Shown here: in pieces, positions 1 to 11,344 of the stretch | Numbering within the stretch: the first letter of the stretch is position 1 | How the letters are laid out: each line of letters begins with the position of its first letter | NCBI RefSeq assembly: GCF_000471905.2 | Contig: NW_006494865.1 | Span: 1,278,856 to 1,342,855, forward strand | DNA from: Amborella trichopoda | Lineage: Eukaryota; Streptophyta; Magnoliopsida; Amborellales; Amborellaceae | Length of the DNA stretch: 64,000 nucleotides | Direction: 5' to 3' | Notes under the pieces: model-generated | The model's input: only the letters and a program-made list of their open reading frames with translations | Databases searched by the model: none | Told to the model about the DNA's origin: nothing | Made by a program: the position numbers and the translations under genes

Positions 1-335
1 TTTGGAAACGATTCGACTTGAAACGATTGAGATATAAGCCCGAAAAGTGACTACCCGTGACTGTAAAAATGGCCACCTTTAATGGTGTTGTAGTATAGGG
101 TGGTCACATGGGAATATTGTCGGCTTACCCCTTTTGGGTATCTTAACTGTAACTTTGTCTTGGAGTGTCGGATTAGGCCAAAACTTGACCCACAAAGGTT
201 TTCGATCGTCCAGATCTAAAAGCGATGGTCCCACAGCTGTTTGACATACCAAAAATATCCCACAGCTGTTTGACGTACCAAAAATATGGCTCTAGTTACA
301 AGGTCCATTTCAGAGTGCTAGATACTGATTAAGCT
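1..335 (-). mobile_element. LTR fragment of the PMD-carrying gypsy family (U3-side piece)
   Basis: This stretch matches the segment near the right end of the other LTR copies (about 1680-2040, 13540-13800 and 29640-29910). It shares the runs around 'gtgactgt', 'ggtcacatggga', 'cataactttgtc' and 'caaaaatat'. It contains a local duplication of a block ending in 'accaaaaatat'. It is followed at once by an inverted LTR segment, so it belongs either to a truncated upstream LTR or to a duplicated part of the LTR that ends at 2235. Noncoding. Confidence 0.7.
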
Positions 336-772
336 GAAATTGTTTCTTTTTCTTTCTTTGATCTACCCCTTTCTTCTTCTTTCACTTATCCTCTTACCCT
401 TTCTTCTTTTGGATGTGCACGCGCATATACATTAGCTCAAAGATAAGGTGGGGTCTCTTTCGGCCCACTTGTCTTGTAAAATTAACCATGTGTGTGTGAT
501 TGTAGAAGCAAGAGAATATAGGCCAAGGGAGACGATTTCGAACCAGTTCTACGACTAAAGGATTTCTTCGTGATCTAAGAGGGCGTCCACATGAGCTAGC
601 ACGAGTAAGTCTCGAACCCACCTTATATTCCTCTCTTATCGGTTGGTATACTGCCCGTGCTCTTGAGCGAGGTTTCCGAGAGAGGGATCTCAAAGTCTCG
701 GGCTCCCTTAAAATCTGAGATGCGTGCCACCGGATCATCCAAATCAAGAAGGTGAGATCGAGGCACCGAACA
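336..772 (+). mobile_element. Inverted LTR-terminal segment (PBS-side end of the LTR)
   Basis: The reverse complement matches the first 400 bp or so of the LTRs at 11345, 25383, 43627 and 51402: gtgcctcgatctcacc, then gatctggatgatc-like, a 'gagagaggaa' block and 'cttagatcacgaagaaa'. The terminus is at about 772. It lies in the opposite orientation to the LTR pieces on both sides. The adjacent bases do not form the family PBS. An open frame of 117 codons on the minus strand here is LTR sequence, not a gene. Confidence 0.75.
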
Positions 773-2235
773 AGCTAGACTACAAGAGAAAGGGAGAAAG
801 AGTAGAGAGAAAAAAAATGCTGTGCTTGGAGCTGAGATCGTCGAGCCAGATAGAGAGAGGATAGAGAAAGAAAGATATAAATTTTATTTAGCATAGTGGG
901 GTCCTTGTACAATGATATCACGTGATATATATGGACTTTTGCTCAAACATGGGTGGATTGATCAAAATTAACCCTAATTACTGAAAATTACAATTTACCT
1001 AAATTAAAAGAAATTTTAAAATTTAGGCAAAATGACGATTTTTCCCTAGCTCAATAATACACAAAATTCCAAAACAGTCCTTGCTGCACCTATGGAACGT
1101 GTGTGATTTTCCTAGAACTATTTGGGGTTGCTCCGATGATCATCCGACTAAAAGCTGAGTGTTTTCTCATTGAGCTTGGAATGGCAATCGATTTGATACC
1201 CATTTCGAGTCTCGAAATGCTTTTCTAGGCCATGATCATGGAAAAATTTGCACGAAACTTACGATCTTCGATTTGAGATTCTGCCCGTTTCTTGATGTAT
1301 CTTGATGATTTCTTTTTAGGATTATACTGAGCACGTCTTCATGATTGTTTTGCACAAAATGCAGTTCGATTTTGTGCCCAAATGAAGATTTTGTACTTTT
1401 GGGTTTTTTGCCGAAATCTGGAATCCGGCAGCTGGAATTTACAGCAACTTTATCGGCTTCGTACATGAAATCTGACTATTCATCAAGGGCAAGGTTCGGT
1501 CCAGATGTAGCCTCATACCTTAAGCACGATGGAACTGGTCTCACGTCAATCCACTTCGCGAGTGCCATGATATAGTTGCTCGATCGAGACGCGTAGTTGC
1601 TAAATTTGCTGCAATTTTTGCCGTGAATCGTCATCTTCTCTCTAGCTTTTCTCCTTACTCAAGCATCATCAAGGGATGTGCCACATATCAAAATGCTTGT
1701 CATGACGAGACGAACACGCTCCCAAAATTTGGGCACCATCTGACGAGGGAGATATAGCGTCTATAAGTCACTTCCCGAAAATTTGAAAATAGTTACCATT
1801 AATTGTGACTTGGTGCAGGGAGGGCACACGCGAATAGTGTGTGGCCTACCCTTTTCAGTCTTTTACCCATAACTTTGTCCTAGATCATTTGTTTGAGCTG
1901 AACCTTGACCCATAAGAATTTTCGACTAATCCGGATCTAATGGTAGTGATCTCACAGCTATTTGAGAAATCAAAAATAGAGTTCTAGTTATGGGTCCGTT
2001 TCAGGGTGCTAGATGTTGATTTTTTCGAAACGATTTCTCTGTTTGCACTGCCTTAGACATGTCAAATTCTGACTAAACTTGACAGATAGCTTTTTGAAGA
2101 GTTTAGGAAGATTCTAACCCTCTTTGGGGCAATTCTGAGACTACAAAAAATTTCACTGTAAGTTAGGGCTTTATTAATCGGCTCCACTTTTATTCTGTAT
2201 CAGGGACCCACGGTGTTAAAAAATGTCTTCAAACA
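773..2235 (-). mobile_element. 3' LTR remainder of element A
   Basis: From a purine-rich stretch (about 780-880) through an AT-rich TATA region (near 925) to the terminus at 2235, this follows the same order as the right-hand two thirds of the LTRs ending at 14008, 30143 and 46776. Shared landmarks are 'aaacatgggtgga', 'gtgccacatatc', 'gacgagacgaacacgctc' and 'ttgtgctttgagag' just past the end. The end is TG...CA style (cttcaaaca), followed by a polypurine tract on the minus strand (bases 2236-2250). Confidence 0.75.
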
Positions 2236-2553
2236 ACTTGCCCCGTCGAATGTTGTGCTTTGAGAGAAGCGAGAAGGACAACATATGGAAAGTTTCCTTC
2301 TGCTTTATTACTTTTTTCTTCCTAGCCATAGGACCACGTGAACTCCGAGGAGATATCCACGTAATGTTGTAACTAGAATGGTCAGACATATGGATGAATT
2401 TTTCGTAGATCCATCCATGGAGACTTTGTGGGAGAAACGACTTTTGAGGGATCCTATCAAAATCCTCACCCTCGCGTGGACTGTTTCGTGTTTGGAGGGA
2501 TTAGTATTTTAAGTCCTCACCCTGTCGAACGATACCTATGATGGCCTTGTGAT

Positions 2554-2752
2554 GATCACTAGGCTACGTGTCACCCAGCACTAAAGAAGAATGATGACTG
2601 GGCTATGTGTTCACCTAATACCGAAGAAGAATGATGACTGAGCTACGTGTTCCCCTAGTACCGACGAGGGATGATGACTAGACTACGTGTTCACCCAGCA
2701 CCGAAGAGGGATGATGACTAGGCTACATGTTGACCCAGCACCGAAGAAGGGA
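2554..2752. repeat. 40-bp tandem repeat, five copies
   Basis: Five near-identical units of 40 bp run head to tail. Each begins gatgactggg- or gatgactagg-like and ends with 'accgaagaagaat' or a close variant. The first copy has a one-base deletion. No other element in the window has this array, so it is a local expansion within element A. Confidence 0.85.
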
Positions 2753-2804
2753 GAAAGAGACGAAGGAGAAGAGAAGATAGGACGAGATGAGGAGTGAGAA
2801 AGTA

Positions 2805-3600
2805 GAGAGAAAGATAGGCATGCATGGTCCTACCACTATCGTGCATGTCAAGAAAGAGAAGAAGAGAAGAAGATAGATAGGCATGCATGGCGCTGCCACT
2901 AACGTGCATGTCGAGAGAGAAAAGAAGAGGGGAACAGAGAAAGAGAGGCAAGACTTCCATACATGTCGAGAGAGAGAAGAAGAGAAGTTTAGAGAAAGAG
3001 AGGCATGTATGGTGTTGCCACTACCGCGCATATTAAGAGAGAAAAGAAAAAGAGAGGCAAAGAAGGAAAGAGAGAAAGAGGGGCATGTACGGTACTGCCA
3101 CTGCTGCACATGTCAAGAGAGAGAAGAGAAAGAGAGGCAGAGAAGGAAAGAGAGAAGGGCGGCATGTACGGAACTACCATTGTCGCGCATGTCAAGAGAG
3201 AGAAGAGAAGGAAAGAGAGAAAAAGGGGCATGTATGGTACTGCAACTGCCGCGCATGTCAAGAGAGATAAGAGAAAGAGAGGCAGGGAAAGAAAGAGATA
3301 GAGAGAAACAGAGAAGGAAAGAGAGAAAGAGGGGCATGTATGGCACTGCCACTGCCATGCACGTTAAGAGAGAGAAGATAAAGAGAGGCAGGGAAAGAAA
3401 CAGATAGAGAGAAATAGAGAAGGAAAGAGAGAAAGAGGGCCATGTACGGCACTGCCACTCCCATGCATGTCAAGAGAGAGAAGAGAAAGAGAGATAGGGA
3501 AAGAAAGAGATAGAGAGAAACAAAGAAGGAAAGAGAGAAAGAGGGGCATGTATGGCACTGCCACTGTCACACATGCCAAGAGGGAGAAGAAGAGAAAGAA
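2805..3600. repeat. GA-rich minisatellite with 'ggcatgtatggcactgcc' core
   Basis: About eight units of roughly 65-106 bp combine a purine-rich part (gagaaagagaggcag) with a conserved core around ggcatgtatggcactgcc and catgtcaagagaga. Core copies start near 3003, 3081, 3161, 3226, 3331, 3440 and 3543. The low complexity produces overlapping open frames of 60-174 codons on both strands. Because both strands are open through the same array, none is taken as coding. Confidence 0.85.
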
Positions 3601-4439
3601 AGAGAGGTGTTCAGGGATGATTTTTAAGTCTACTCACCCAGTTGAACGATATTTTTGGGTCCCAACATTGGGGGATTTTGGTATCGGGGATTTTTTCCTC
3701 TGGAGTGTTGACTAAAGCTGCCTATGGAGGTGAAGTGTTGTATCAACCTGCTCTCTTTGTCTAAGCGCCCTTTGCAGGTTTTCACTTGGACTTGGGAAGT
3801 GACGTCGTAGAGACGGATTTCACCAACCCCCTTTTTTTTTGGGGCTCTTTTACTCATGACCTTATGGCCATGTGCATCCTTACTCTTCCATTTTTACGCA
3901 TGATGTCCTTTCTAAGTTTCACCGTGCCCCGGATATTTATTTTATGGAACTCTTTTACTCACAGTTTCATGACCATGCCAGTCTGCCATTTTTACTCATG
4001 ATGTTCCCTTGTTTAGGTACACTCCACGCTCGTTATTCTTCTTTTTTGTGAAGGCATTTTATGGTCATGCCTCCGAGACCTGTGCAAAGCCCTTTTAACG
4101 CCATACGACCAGGATGTATACTATAGTTTAAGGTCATACAGCTGGATCGTGGCGGCGATAAATGACAGTCTATGGAGGCCATGGAGTGAGTATGATGGTG
4201 GTTTGCCTCACTTTGGGGATGTGGCATGAAGATCCTACAAAGGATTGATGATACTGGTATGGAAGGTGGAAAGTGGTGACCCACTAGCTAACGACGAGTA
4301 TGGATGATGGGATTGCTCGTCGTTATTTTGTGAGCATGGGTAAGACTCACTGAGGAATAATGGCTAGTGATGAAGGAAAATGGATGTACTGGAGAGTTAT
4401 GAAAATGATACACGCAGAAGGGGTGTGCACGTATGAGGG

Positions 4440-4665
4440 GGGATGTGTTTAAGGTCATGCCTCCTGGACCTGGGTAAAGCAGTTTAACATCATGCGGTCA
4501 TGATGTGCACTATAGTTTAAGGTCATACAGCTTGGACCATGTTTTTGCAATTTAAAGTCGTGCAACATGGACCATGGAGTTTAAGGTCGTGCAACTAAAC
4601 CTTTGCTACAATTTAAGGTCGTGTAGTTTGGATCATGCAGTTTAGGGTCGTGCATCTAGACCATT
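4440..4665. repeat. 'gtttaaggtcatgca...ggacca' array, element A copy
   Basis: Several degenerate units contain tttaaggtc, a short cat/gt spacer and tggacc or ctagacc. They are the same units as the larger arrays at 15469-16830 and 31796-32390. Each unit has an imperfect inverted repeat (ggtcatgc against gcatggacc). Noncoding. Confidence 0.75.
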
Positions 4666-4894
4666 GTGTGGGTTGCCATATAGGTGAAGCTCCACGAGGA
4701 ACAAAAGCATGGATGACAATCCGACTCCCTGGGGATAAAATGGTTCAGGCCATATAGAAGCAGAGGGCTTAGATGGAGATGGTGGCCTGACGAGGGTTGG
4801 CGAATGAAAGCAGACTTCACTGGGGATTAGGGGGTGAGTGTGACTTCCTGGGGGTGAAAGGCAATGGCATGCATGTAGCTCCACTAGGGATAAT

Positions 4895-5290
4895 GATGGG
4901 ACATGCATGGCGATTACATGCTCAACAGTAGAAGAGCATGTCTTGAGAACGCGCACGACAATAGCATGCTCGGTGATGAGGGACACACGGTGGTAGCATG
5001 CTCGGTGATGAGGGACACACGGTGGTAGCATGCTCGATGATGAAGCATGCACGATAATACCAAGCTTGGTGTTGACATGCTCGGCAGTGACATGCTTGAC
5101 GGTAGCATGCTCGGCGGTGAGGCATGCACGATGGTGGGGCATGCGCAGTGGTGAAGAAGGAGCACGCGCAACGATAAGGAATACATGTGGTAGTGAAGAA
5201 GGAACATGCGTGGCAGTAAGGAACACACATGGAGGTGAAGAAGGAACACGAGCAGCGGTTGCGGGGACGTGCGCACGAGAGATGCATGCG
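4895..5290. repeat. Tandem array rich in GCATGC palindromes
   Basis: Repeats of about 30 bp contain gcatgctcgg, gatgagggacacac and ggtggta. Two consecutive 32-bp units near 4965-5030 are identical. GCATGC recurs at unit boundaries. Long open frames here (for example on the minus strand 4642-5346) have biased His/Cys/Ser/Pro composition generated by the repeat and are not called genes. Confidence 0.7.
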
Positions 5291-5639
5291 AGTGATGACT
5301 TGCGAAGGACCTTAGGCTTGGACTTAGGAGCTGCTGCCCCAATCAACCCGGCTTCATGGGGAAAAGTCTTTTAAGGTCTTGTGCCCCGAACAGGCTGCCA
5401 AGGGGTGTTTTAAAAGTCCTCTCCCATGTTGGACGTGTTGGGGGAAAGTTTAAGGTCTTCACCCACTTTTGACTGTTGTAGAGGTAGGGGAACGCATGAC
5501 AAGGAGTGGGATCATGGGAAATTAAGGTGTATGATGGATGCTTAAGGGAGCTATGAGTGGTGTGACTCAACTGGGAAAATGGAGGCCGGGAGAGTCTTGA
5601 GGTAATGGATGGTGAAAGCGCCCGATTAGGTATGGGGGA

Positions 5640-5995
5640 GCACGGTGGAGACCGCGGTATGCCTCTTTAGGATATTGGCTTTGTAGAGGCGGGCGCATGA
5701 CTTGCATGCTTTGCTTTGAAGCCTCACAATCGAAACTGTGGTACACCTCTTTGTGATATGGCTTTGTAGAGGTGATCGCATGCCTTTGATGGTTTACATG
5801 CTCTGCTTCGAAGTCACACAGCTGGAACTGTGGTACACCTCTTTGATATATGGCTCTATATAGGCGGGGCATGCTTTGACGGTTACATGCTACTCTTTGA
5901 AGCCTCACAGTTGGAACTGCGATCTGCCTTTTCAAGAGGCAGGCGCATGCTTGCATGCTCTGCTTCGAAGCCTCACAATTGCAATCGAGGTACAC
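5640..5995. repeat. About 100-bp tandem repeat, roughly four copies
   Basis: Units share 'tacacctctttg', 'ggctttgtagaggcgg', 'gcatgcttt' and 'cttcgaagcctcaca' in the same order. Units are diverged and of unequal length. The minus-strand frame through the region (5567-6100) is a by-product of the repeat. Confidence 0.75.
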
Positions 5996-6533
5996 CTTAA
6001 TTAGGGAGGACACCTTGAAGAGGTGGTGTCCTTTCAATGGGGGCTTGAGAAGAAGGATGTAGTAGGGGATGTGTAGGAGGCTGTCATGTGGTAACCCCAT
6101 TGAGACATGTAGGAGCAGGAAGCAGTTTATAGTCGTACAAATGGACTATATGTCATGTAGTTTAATGTCTTACTACAGGGATGTGGGACATTTTTACTCG
6201 TGTTGTCCCATAAGGCAAGGTCAGCACGCCTGTCATTTGAGAGTGAGTGCCCCGAAGGGTTTCACCACATCCTATTTATTTTGAAACTTTTGCCCATAGT
6301 GCCCTTGCGGGTTTTCACTATGCCCGTCTTTTTCTTTGTCTTCTTTTTCCTAACACATTTTACCCATGATGGCCTTTGGGATGCACACCGTGTCCGTCAT
6401 TTTTTCTTTTTGACATTTTTACCCATGATGCCCTTGCGGGTTTTTGTCATGTCTGTAATTCGATCACTCCCTTTGATAAGAGAGTTTCAAACAACTTGGG
6501 GATCATGGGCTTGCTAAAGGAATAATTCTTGTG

Positions 6534-7701
6534 ACGAATTTTTACTGAGAAATGCTTGATTTTGTTCTTGGGGACATTGAGTCTTTGATCTCCTTGTGGC
6601 AATAGAGTCCGATCAACATAAGTTGGGGGAGGTTTCTGGTAGTGATTCAGCTATCCTGTCACTGAGGCATCGCATCTCTTCGATGCTTTAGCCACCATAC
6701 CTTTTATTAGTCCTCTGTTCCCATTCTGAAGAAAAGATGGTGAAGCGACTGTCAGTGAAGGACGTGAGGGTGGGAGTAGTTCATCACGTGATGGCATTGA
6801 TTCAATGTTCGAGAGCGGCGCTTGAAAGGTGGTAAATAGGGCTTGGTGCGACGAGGAGGTACACTCAATTTTATGAGACTTTAGTACCTTCCGACCTCAT
6901 CTCGGCTTGTAACTGTGTTAGTGTAACCTTAAGCTACACAATCTCATCTTCATAAGCTTTTGATACTTCACCAATCACAACGGTTTCAACACTAGCCATA
7001 CTTGAGGGCTCTTTACAATTAAGAGAGAACCTGAACTTCTCATAGGATGGAAAGCCTCCATCATCATCCTTGAGAGGATACATGCGGCATTCATGACATG
7101 AGGAGAGCAGACAATTAGCTTTGCAGGGAGTCATGGCATTCTCAGGGCATGGAGTGGCCACATGAATAGGGCTAGCATCTTGGGAAGTGAAGCTTGTTTC
7201 ATCCTGTACTGGGGAGCAGATTTCCTTATATGAGAGTGACGAGTTCTCATCAGAGGTAACAATGCCTGGGGGGAAGCAAGCAAGGGAAGTAGCATCATTA
7301 GGACCAACGCAAGTAGATGGTTGTTCATCATGTGTCCAAGATTTAGTGATGAATCCCGGGAAAGACAAAAGGAAAGTGGCCAATGGCAGGGTCCCCTTCT
7401 TATTCTGAAGGTCGATCTTGACAATGGGTTTCTCGAGCTCTTGCAGCGGCTCAACAGTATCTGTTTTCTATTAAGCTTCATCTTGGGAAGTTGGGATGTC
7501 AAGGAAAAATTTTAGGGGAGATGATGGATCATTCTCTTGCATTATGGGAAGGGAACCTGTCTCTTCATGGATCAAACTCTCCACCACAAATGGGGCATGG
7601 CCAGCGCCCTCAGTTGGTTCAGCTTCCATTTCACTTGAGGAACCGGGGCTGCCTCGGAGCAATGCCTTCGAGCCCCTTAGCTTCTTTTTCGGTGAGGGCA
7701 A
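6534..7701 (-). pseudogene. Unrecognised reading frame downstream of gag in element 4
   Basis: Two open blocks lie in one frame, 7701-7471 and 7383-6934 (read on the minus strand), with two adjacent stop codons between them (TAATAG). The frame runs on through sequence resembling a coiled coil (KVTLTQLQAEMRSE) near 6900. The protein is Ser/Pro/Glu-rich, with no DTG/DSG protease site or RT motif. It overlaps the end of gag and occupies the place where a Ty3/gypsy protease-RT would follow. I do not recognise the family. It may be an extra ORF of a non-autonomous element or captured host sequence. Left of about 6900 stops become frequent. Confidence 0.4.
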
Positions 7702-8709
7702 ACACTAGCCCTTGTGTCTTCGATTGATCCTCTACCTTTGGCATAGGGCAATCCCTAACCCAGTGACCAGGCTTGCCACACAGGAGGCATACGTTTCGCT
7801 TCCTGTAACACTCGTCAGTTGTGTGGTTATCCTTCTCACAATGAGTACAAACCGGGCATCGATCATTCTCCATGTTGCTCAGGAGAATCTTCTGAGCCCT
7901 CTGGTTATGCTGGTAAGGCCTTCCCCTAAGATCTCTTCTTGGGAATTGTCGGGGTTTCTTCCCAATCTTCCCCGATGATACGACCTTCATCTTTCCTTCC
8001 TTCCTTGATCTATTGTCCTCGTAGTCCCTTTTAATCTTTAGGGTGAGGTCTACCAATGGGGCGTACGACTTCAAATTGGGCGACAATACTCTTCCTCTAA
8101 TATCCGGCCGCATGCCCCTATCGAATTTAGCCGCCTTTTGTGCCTCGGTGTTAATAATTTGGGGAGTGTACCTAGAGAGTTCTGCAAATCTGGTGGCGTA
8201 TTGCTTCACTGTCGTACCTCCTTGCTGGATTTCAATAAATTCTACTTCTTCTCTCTCCCTGACAAAATTTGGGAAGTACTTCTCATCAAAGGCTGCTAGG
8301 AAATTTTCCCATGTGGTCTCGATCCCTGACTCCCTCCAAGATTTTTTCACTGAATCCCACCGGTGCTCGGCTTCTCCTTCTAGCATGAAAGCTCCTAAGC
8401 TAACTTTCTACTCATTCGAGCAGTGAAACACTTCTAGGATATTTTTTGTCTCTTCCACCTTTCGGCCTTTTCCACTCCTCCTTGCCCCAAAAAGGTTGAG
8501 AGCGTTAGCCTTCTATACCTCTCGATTAAGCCATTGCCATTTTTCTCTGGGGTAATGGTAGACTGGGTTGGCATTGACTCCTTCATCACCTGGGTCATCA
8601 CCCCCAGAGTTCTATAGAACTCACCAAGCGCCTCGGTATTCTCATTGCTGGAACTCACATTGTGGGTACGAGCCCTCGGCACCTTCAACCTAGTCACTGG
8701 AGCACCCAA
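7631..8709 (-). pseudogene. gag: Ty3/gypsy gag (capsid-nucleocapsid) pseudogene, element 4
   Basis: The main open block (8386-7631) starts within the capsid region with GEAEHRWDSV and continues with a Retrotrans_gag signature: F-D-EKYFPNFVREREEVEF and a VKQYATRFAELSRY stretch. Two CCHC zinc knuckles follow: CTHCEKDNHTTDEC (CX2CX4HX4C) and CLLCGKPGHWVRDC. An N-terminal block (8709-8434) is separated by a frameshift near 8430. The protein would package element RNA in cytoplasmic particles. The single gag/knuckle layout and Met-type PBS point to a chromovirus-like (Del/Tekay-type) element, which is an inference. No pol follows. The N-terminal Met is uncertain. Confidence 0.85.
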
Positions 8710-8779
8710 TCACCAATCTTTTCTGAAACTATTCCAAGACTCATCTAACACTCCCTAGGTCAAGAATCCTATCCTGGCT

Positions 8780-8791
8780 GCTTTGATAACA
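8780..8791 (-). other. Primer-binding site, tRNA-iMet type (degenerate)
   Basis: On the minus strand the sequence reads TGTTATCAAAGC, two mismatches from the TGGTATCAGAGC typical of Met-primed plant gypsy and copia elements. It lies 4 bp inside the LTR edge at 8796 and about 70 bp upstream of the gag N-terminal block, as expected. Confidence 0.7.
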
Positions 8792-8795
8792 TAAC

Positions 8796-11119
8796 TGTCA
8801 TGACTCTGCCCCAGACCCCTTATCGTACGCGACGGAGGGTGGCCGAGTGCGGGTCCGTGACTCAGAGGTAGCATATGTCACTCAGGTCGGACCGGGCTCA
8901 GCGCCTTTATCTTGGTAATCAAAACAAACTATAGAAACTATAGAAACAACTAAATTGAAAAATACAAGTACATGTGAATAATTAAAACAATTGGGAAGCC
9001 CATTCATCCAAAAAGGCACTTCATAACAATCCTTCCAAAAATTACAATTGAGTCTGGGGCACCAGAGCCCAAAGGTACATATTAAATAAAATAAAATTTA
9101 GGGCTAACCGCCCGACCACATACAAGATATGGACTTCTTCTTAAAAGTAACTGGCTTCGACCCCTAGCTGCAAGCCGGAGCTTCCGACTCTAGATCTGTC
9201 GCTATTAGTCTACTAGGAGGGGAAAATAGTGAGATGAGCTCTAACTCCCAGTAAGTGGATCTAAGTACTATGCATCATTAATGAGTCTACCAATGCATTA
9301 TAAGCAGTTCATTCAATTATAGTGAGTCATAGTGTAGCAATCATGTAAATCATTAATCAGGCCAATAGATCAATTACAAGCATCATATCCAAATGTCAGT
9401 TATCAATCGATTATCACAACCATCAGCATGCAGATTCACCATTCAAATATTACCACCTACTCCTGAAGTAGAGGCCCTATCCATCAGGCTAAGCCAATCC
9501 CATTGCTTAAGACCTCTGCCATCTCTCAAGAGGGAGAGCCATGACAAGTGGGGAAATCCACTTCGTAATGACCTCACACTCACACGCACACGGTCCCCAA
9601 CGCGTGTTGGGGATTTTGATAGGCACTTACCTTACAAGGCAAAAGTAACTAGTCTCATCTCATGAATCTTGAGGGGTGCGACCCTCCCATTTCACTTTCT
9701 CCTAACTCCATCCTATCATTTTACAAGTTAGGGGACATAGCCGGCGTCACTTTTCTCAATATAGTAGTCCCCACTACCGATGGGTGTCCCATCGCGTAGC
9801 AAGCATTATCACAGTGTCATAACATCCTCAAGCATTGAATTTACTCATACTGAATCAGTGCCTTATGACAAATAATCCAAATTTCCATTATGCAAAAGTT
9901 GAGTCTTATTCAGAACAATCCAGCAGTCACGTACCATTATGACAATTTAGCATAAGGCATCCATTAAGTGAGAGCTATCACATGACATTTATCGATTTTC
10001 ACATAATTCACAGCTGCATAACATCATCCACGTAACACTATGACATTCAATATTCATCACATGAAAATTAACACATAGCACTCACACTCATCACTTATCA
10101 AAGGAGATACATTGCCACTTGAATTGCTTAGTGAGTAATCAAAAAAAAGGGTAACAGAAGACAAGCCTAACACAAATTTTCTGTGGCGTGCGACAGTGAT
10201 GTATCCCTCTTCTCGGGGGCATAACCCCCAATCTAAGGAGAATTTCAAAATTCCTTGGACGTACGACTTTAAGTTTACACACGTAAATTTAAAATGGTGG
10301 TGATTTGAAGGGATTTGGGCATCATTTGATAGGTAGCTTGGCATAAAGCGAGAGATAGTTGCTGGAATTTTCCTGCAACACTGAACAATGACCTTCCCAC
10401 GTATTTTGAGGCATAACTTTTAATCTATGGGAAATTTCAAAATATTCCAAACATGTAGTTTTAATCTCATTCATATATTTTTCAAATGCTGGTAGTTTTA
10501 AAGTATTTGGACATGGTTTGATAGGTCAAAAGCTCGGCACAAAATACGTTACAGTCGCTGAAAATTTCAGTGACTGTAAACAATGACATACCCCGACATT
10601 TTGGGGCATATATTTTGGTCCACAAGAAATTTGAACATGATGTACAAAGAAAACATAGACTAGACATGTATATATTAATTTAAGATTGATTTTAGCCCAT
10701 TTGGACCCTGTTTAGTCACTGGAAAGTATATTGCAAAATCTCCCACAGTTCTGGGAAATTGTCCCCTTTTCAAATTTTAGCATGCTTCCACATAAGATGT
10801 ACCATATCACAAGCCAATGTAAAGTCCAGTGCGATACCTTATTAATATTAAGCAAGTTTTACAAAGAAATTATTCTATACATTTATTAAGTTCATTAACA
10901 ATATTCAAATGCTCATTTTAACTCATCAATGCCCATACACACCATTCTATCATTCCACCCGTTATATTTACTCAAGTTTGATCCCTATTAATTTAAGTGA
11001 TACATGGTACTAAACCCACTTACCTGGTTCTTCATGGTTTCTCCAAACTCCACTCACAAATCTCCTCAAGCTTCATGAAGTGGCTTCCTTCAAGGGCTAC
11101 AGTAGGCTCCTCAAGAACA
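8796..11119 (-). mobile_element. 5' LTR of element 4
   Basis: The plus strand starts TGTCATGACTCTGCCCC; read on the minus strand this is an LTR end (...GTCATGACA) immediately before the PBS, as in Met-primed plant gypsy elements. The outer end is placed at ...caagaaca (11119), giving TG...CA termini and 2.3 kb. The sequence changes there to the tandem repeats of another LTR. The matching 3' LTR is not visible in the window. The outer boundary is inferred. Confidence 0.65.
10200..10640. repeat. Imperfect tandem duplication inside LTR of element 4 (about 190-bp period)
   Basis: Three diverged units share 'ggcataac...aatct...gaaatttcaaaa', 'ggatttgggcat...tttgataggt', 'ggcataaa' and 'tgcaacactgaacaatgac'-like blocks, starting near 10220, 10411 and 10605. 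Open frames here are short and noncoding. Confidence 0.65.
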
Positions 11120-11344
11120 CAGAGAGCAATAGGCTTGTGTTAGCTATGACATAAAGAGAGACGAGAAAGAAAGAACACATGCGGCAATGTGCTTCCGCCA
11201 GTGTGACAGAAAGGAAGCGAGAGAAGGAACACAAAAGGCGATAGGCTTCCGCCAGTGTGACAGAAAGGAAGCGAGAGAAGGAACACAAAAGGCGATAGGC
11301 TTCCACCATTGTGACAGAAGAACACGGATGAAAACACAGGCGAC
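11120..11344 (-). mobile_element. Left remnant of the 3' LTR of element 2
   Basis: Units with 'gcgataggcttccgccagtgtgacagaa' and 'gaaggaacacaa' match 44540-44711 in the intact LTR at 43627-46776. The match continues at 28034 beyond element 1, so one LTR was split by insertion. The first 900 bp or so of this LTR is missing at its left junction with element 4. The last five bases (gcgac, 11340-11344) are the left side of the element 1 target duplication. Confidence 0.8.

Larger units (their letters stand above)
2236..6530 (-). mobile_element. 3' internal noncoding region of element A (repeat-filled)
   Basis: This begins directly after the LTR end with the same polypurine-tract neighbourhood seen at 14009 and 30144. 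It contains the family's noncoding landmarks: 'ttttactcatgacc' blocks at 3850-4010 (compare 14760-14900 and 31150-31330), 'tttaaggtcatgc' units at 4440-4660, and several tandem arrays listed separately. No PMD or gag coding sequence remains before the change to element 4 near 6.5 kb, so element A is truncated on its right. No convincing gene is present. Open frames here come from low-complexity repeats. Confidence 0.65.

Noticed and set aside
394..747. 117-codon minus-strand frame with Arg-rich start
   Set aside because: Lies wholly in the inverted LTR-terminal block; the other LTR copies do not preserve a frame there.
2883..3407. 174-codon plus-strand frame rich in Arg/Glu/Lys (and minus-strand Ser/Leu-rich frames)
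   Set aside because: Produced by a GA-rich minisatellite. Both strands are open over the same repeat units and the predicted proteins are pure repeat composition.
4642..5346. 234-codon minus-strand frame with many Cys/His
   Set aside because: Follows the GCATGC tandem array; overlapping frames on both strands are equally open and other elements lack it.
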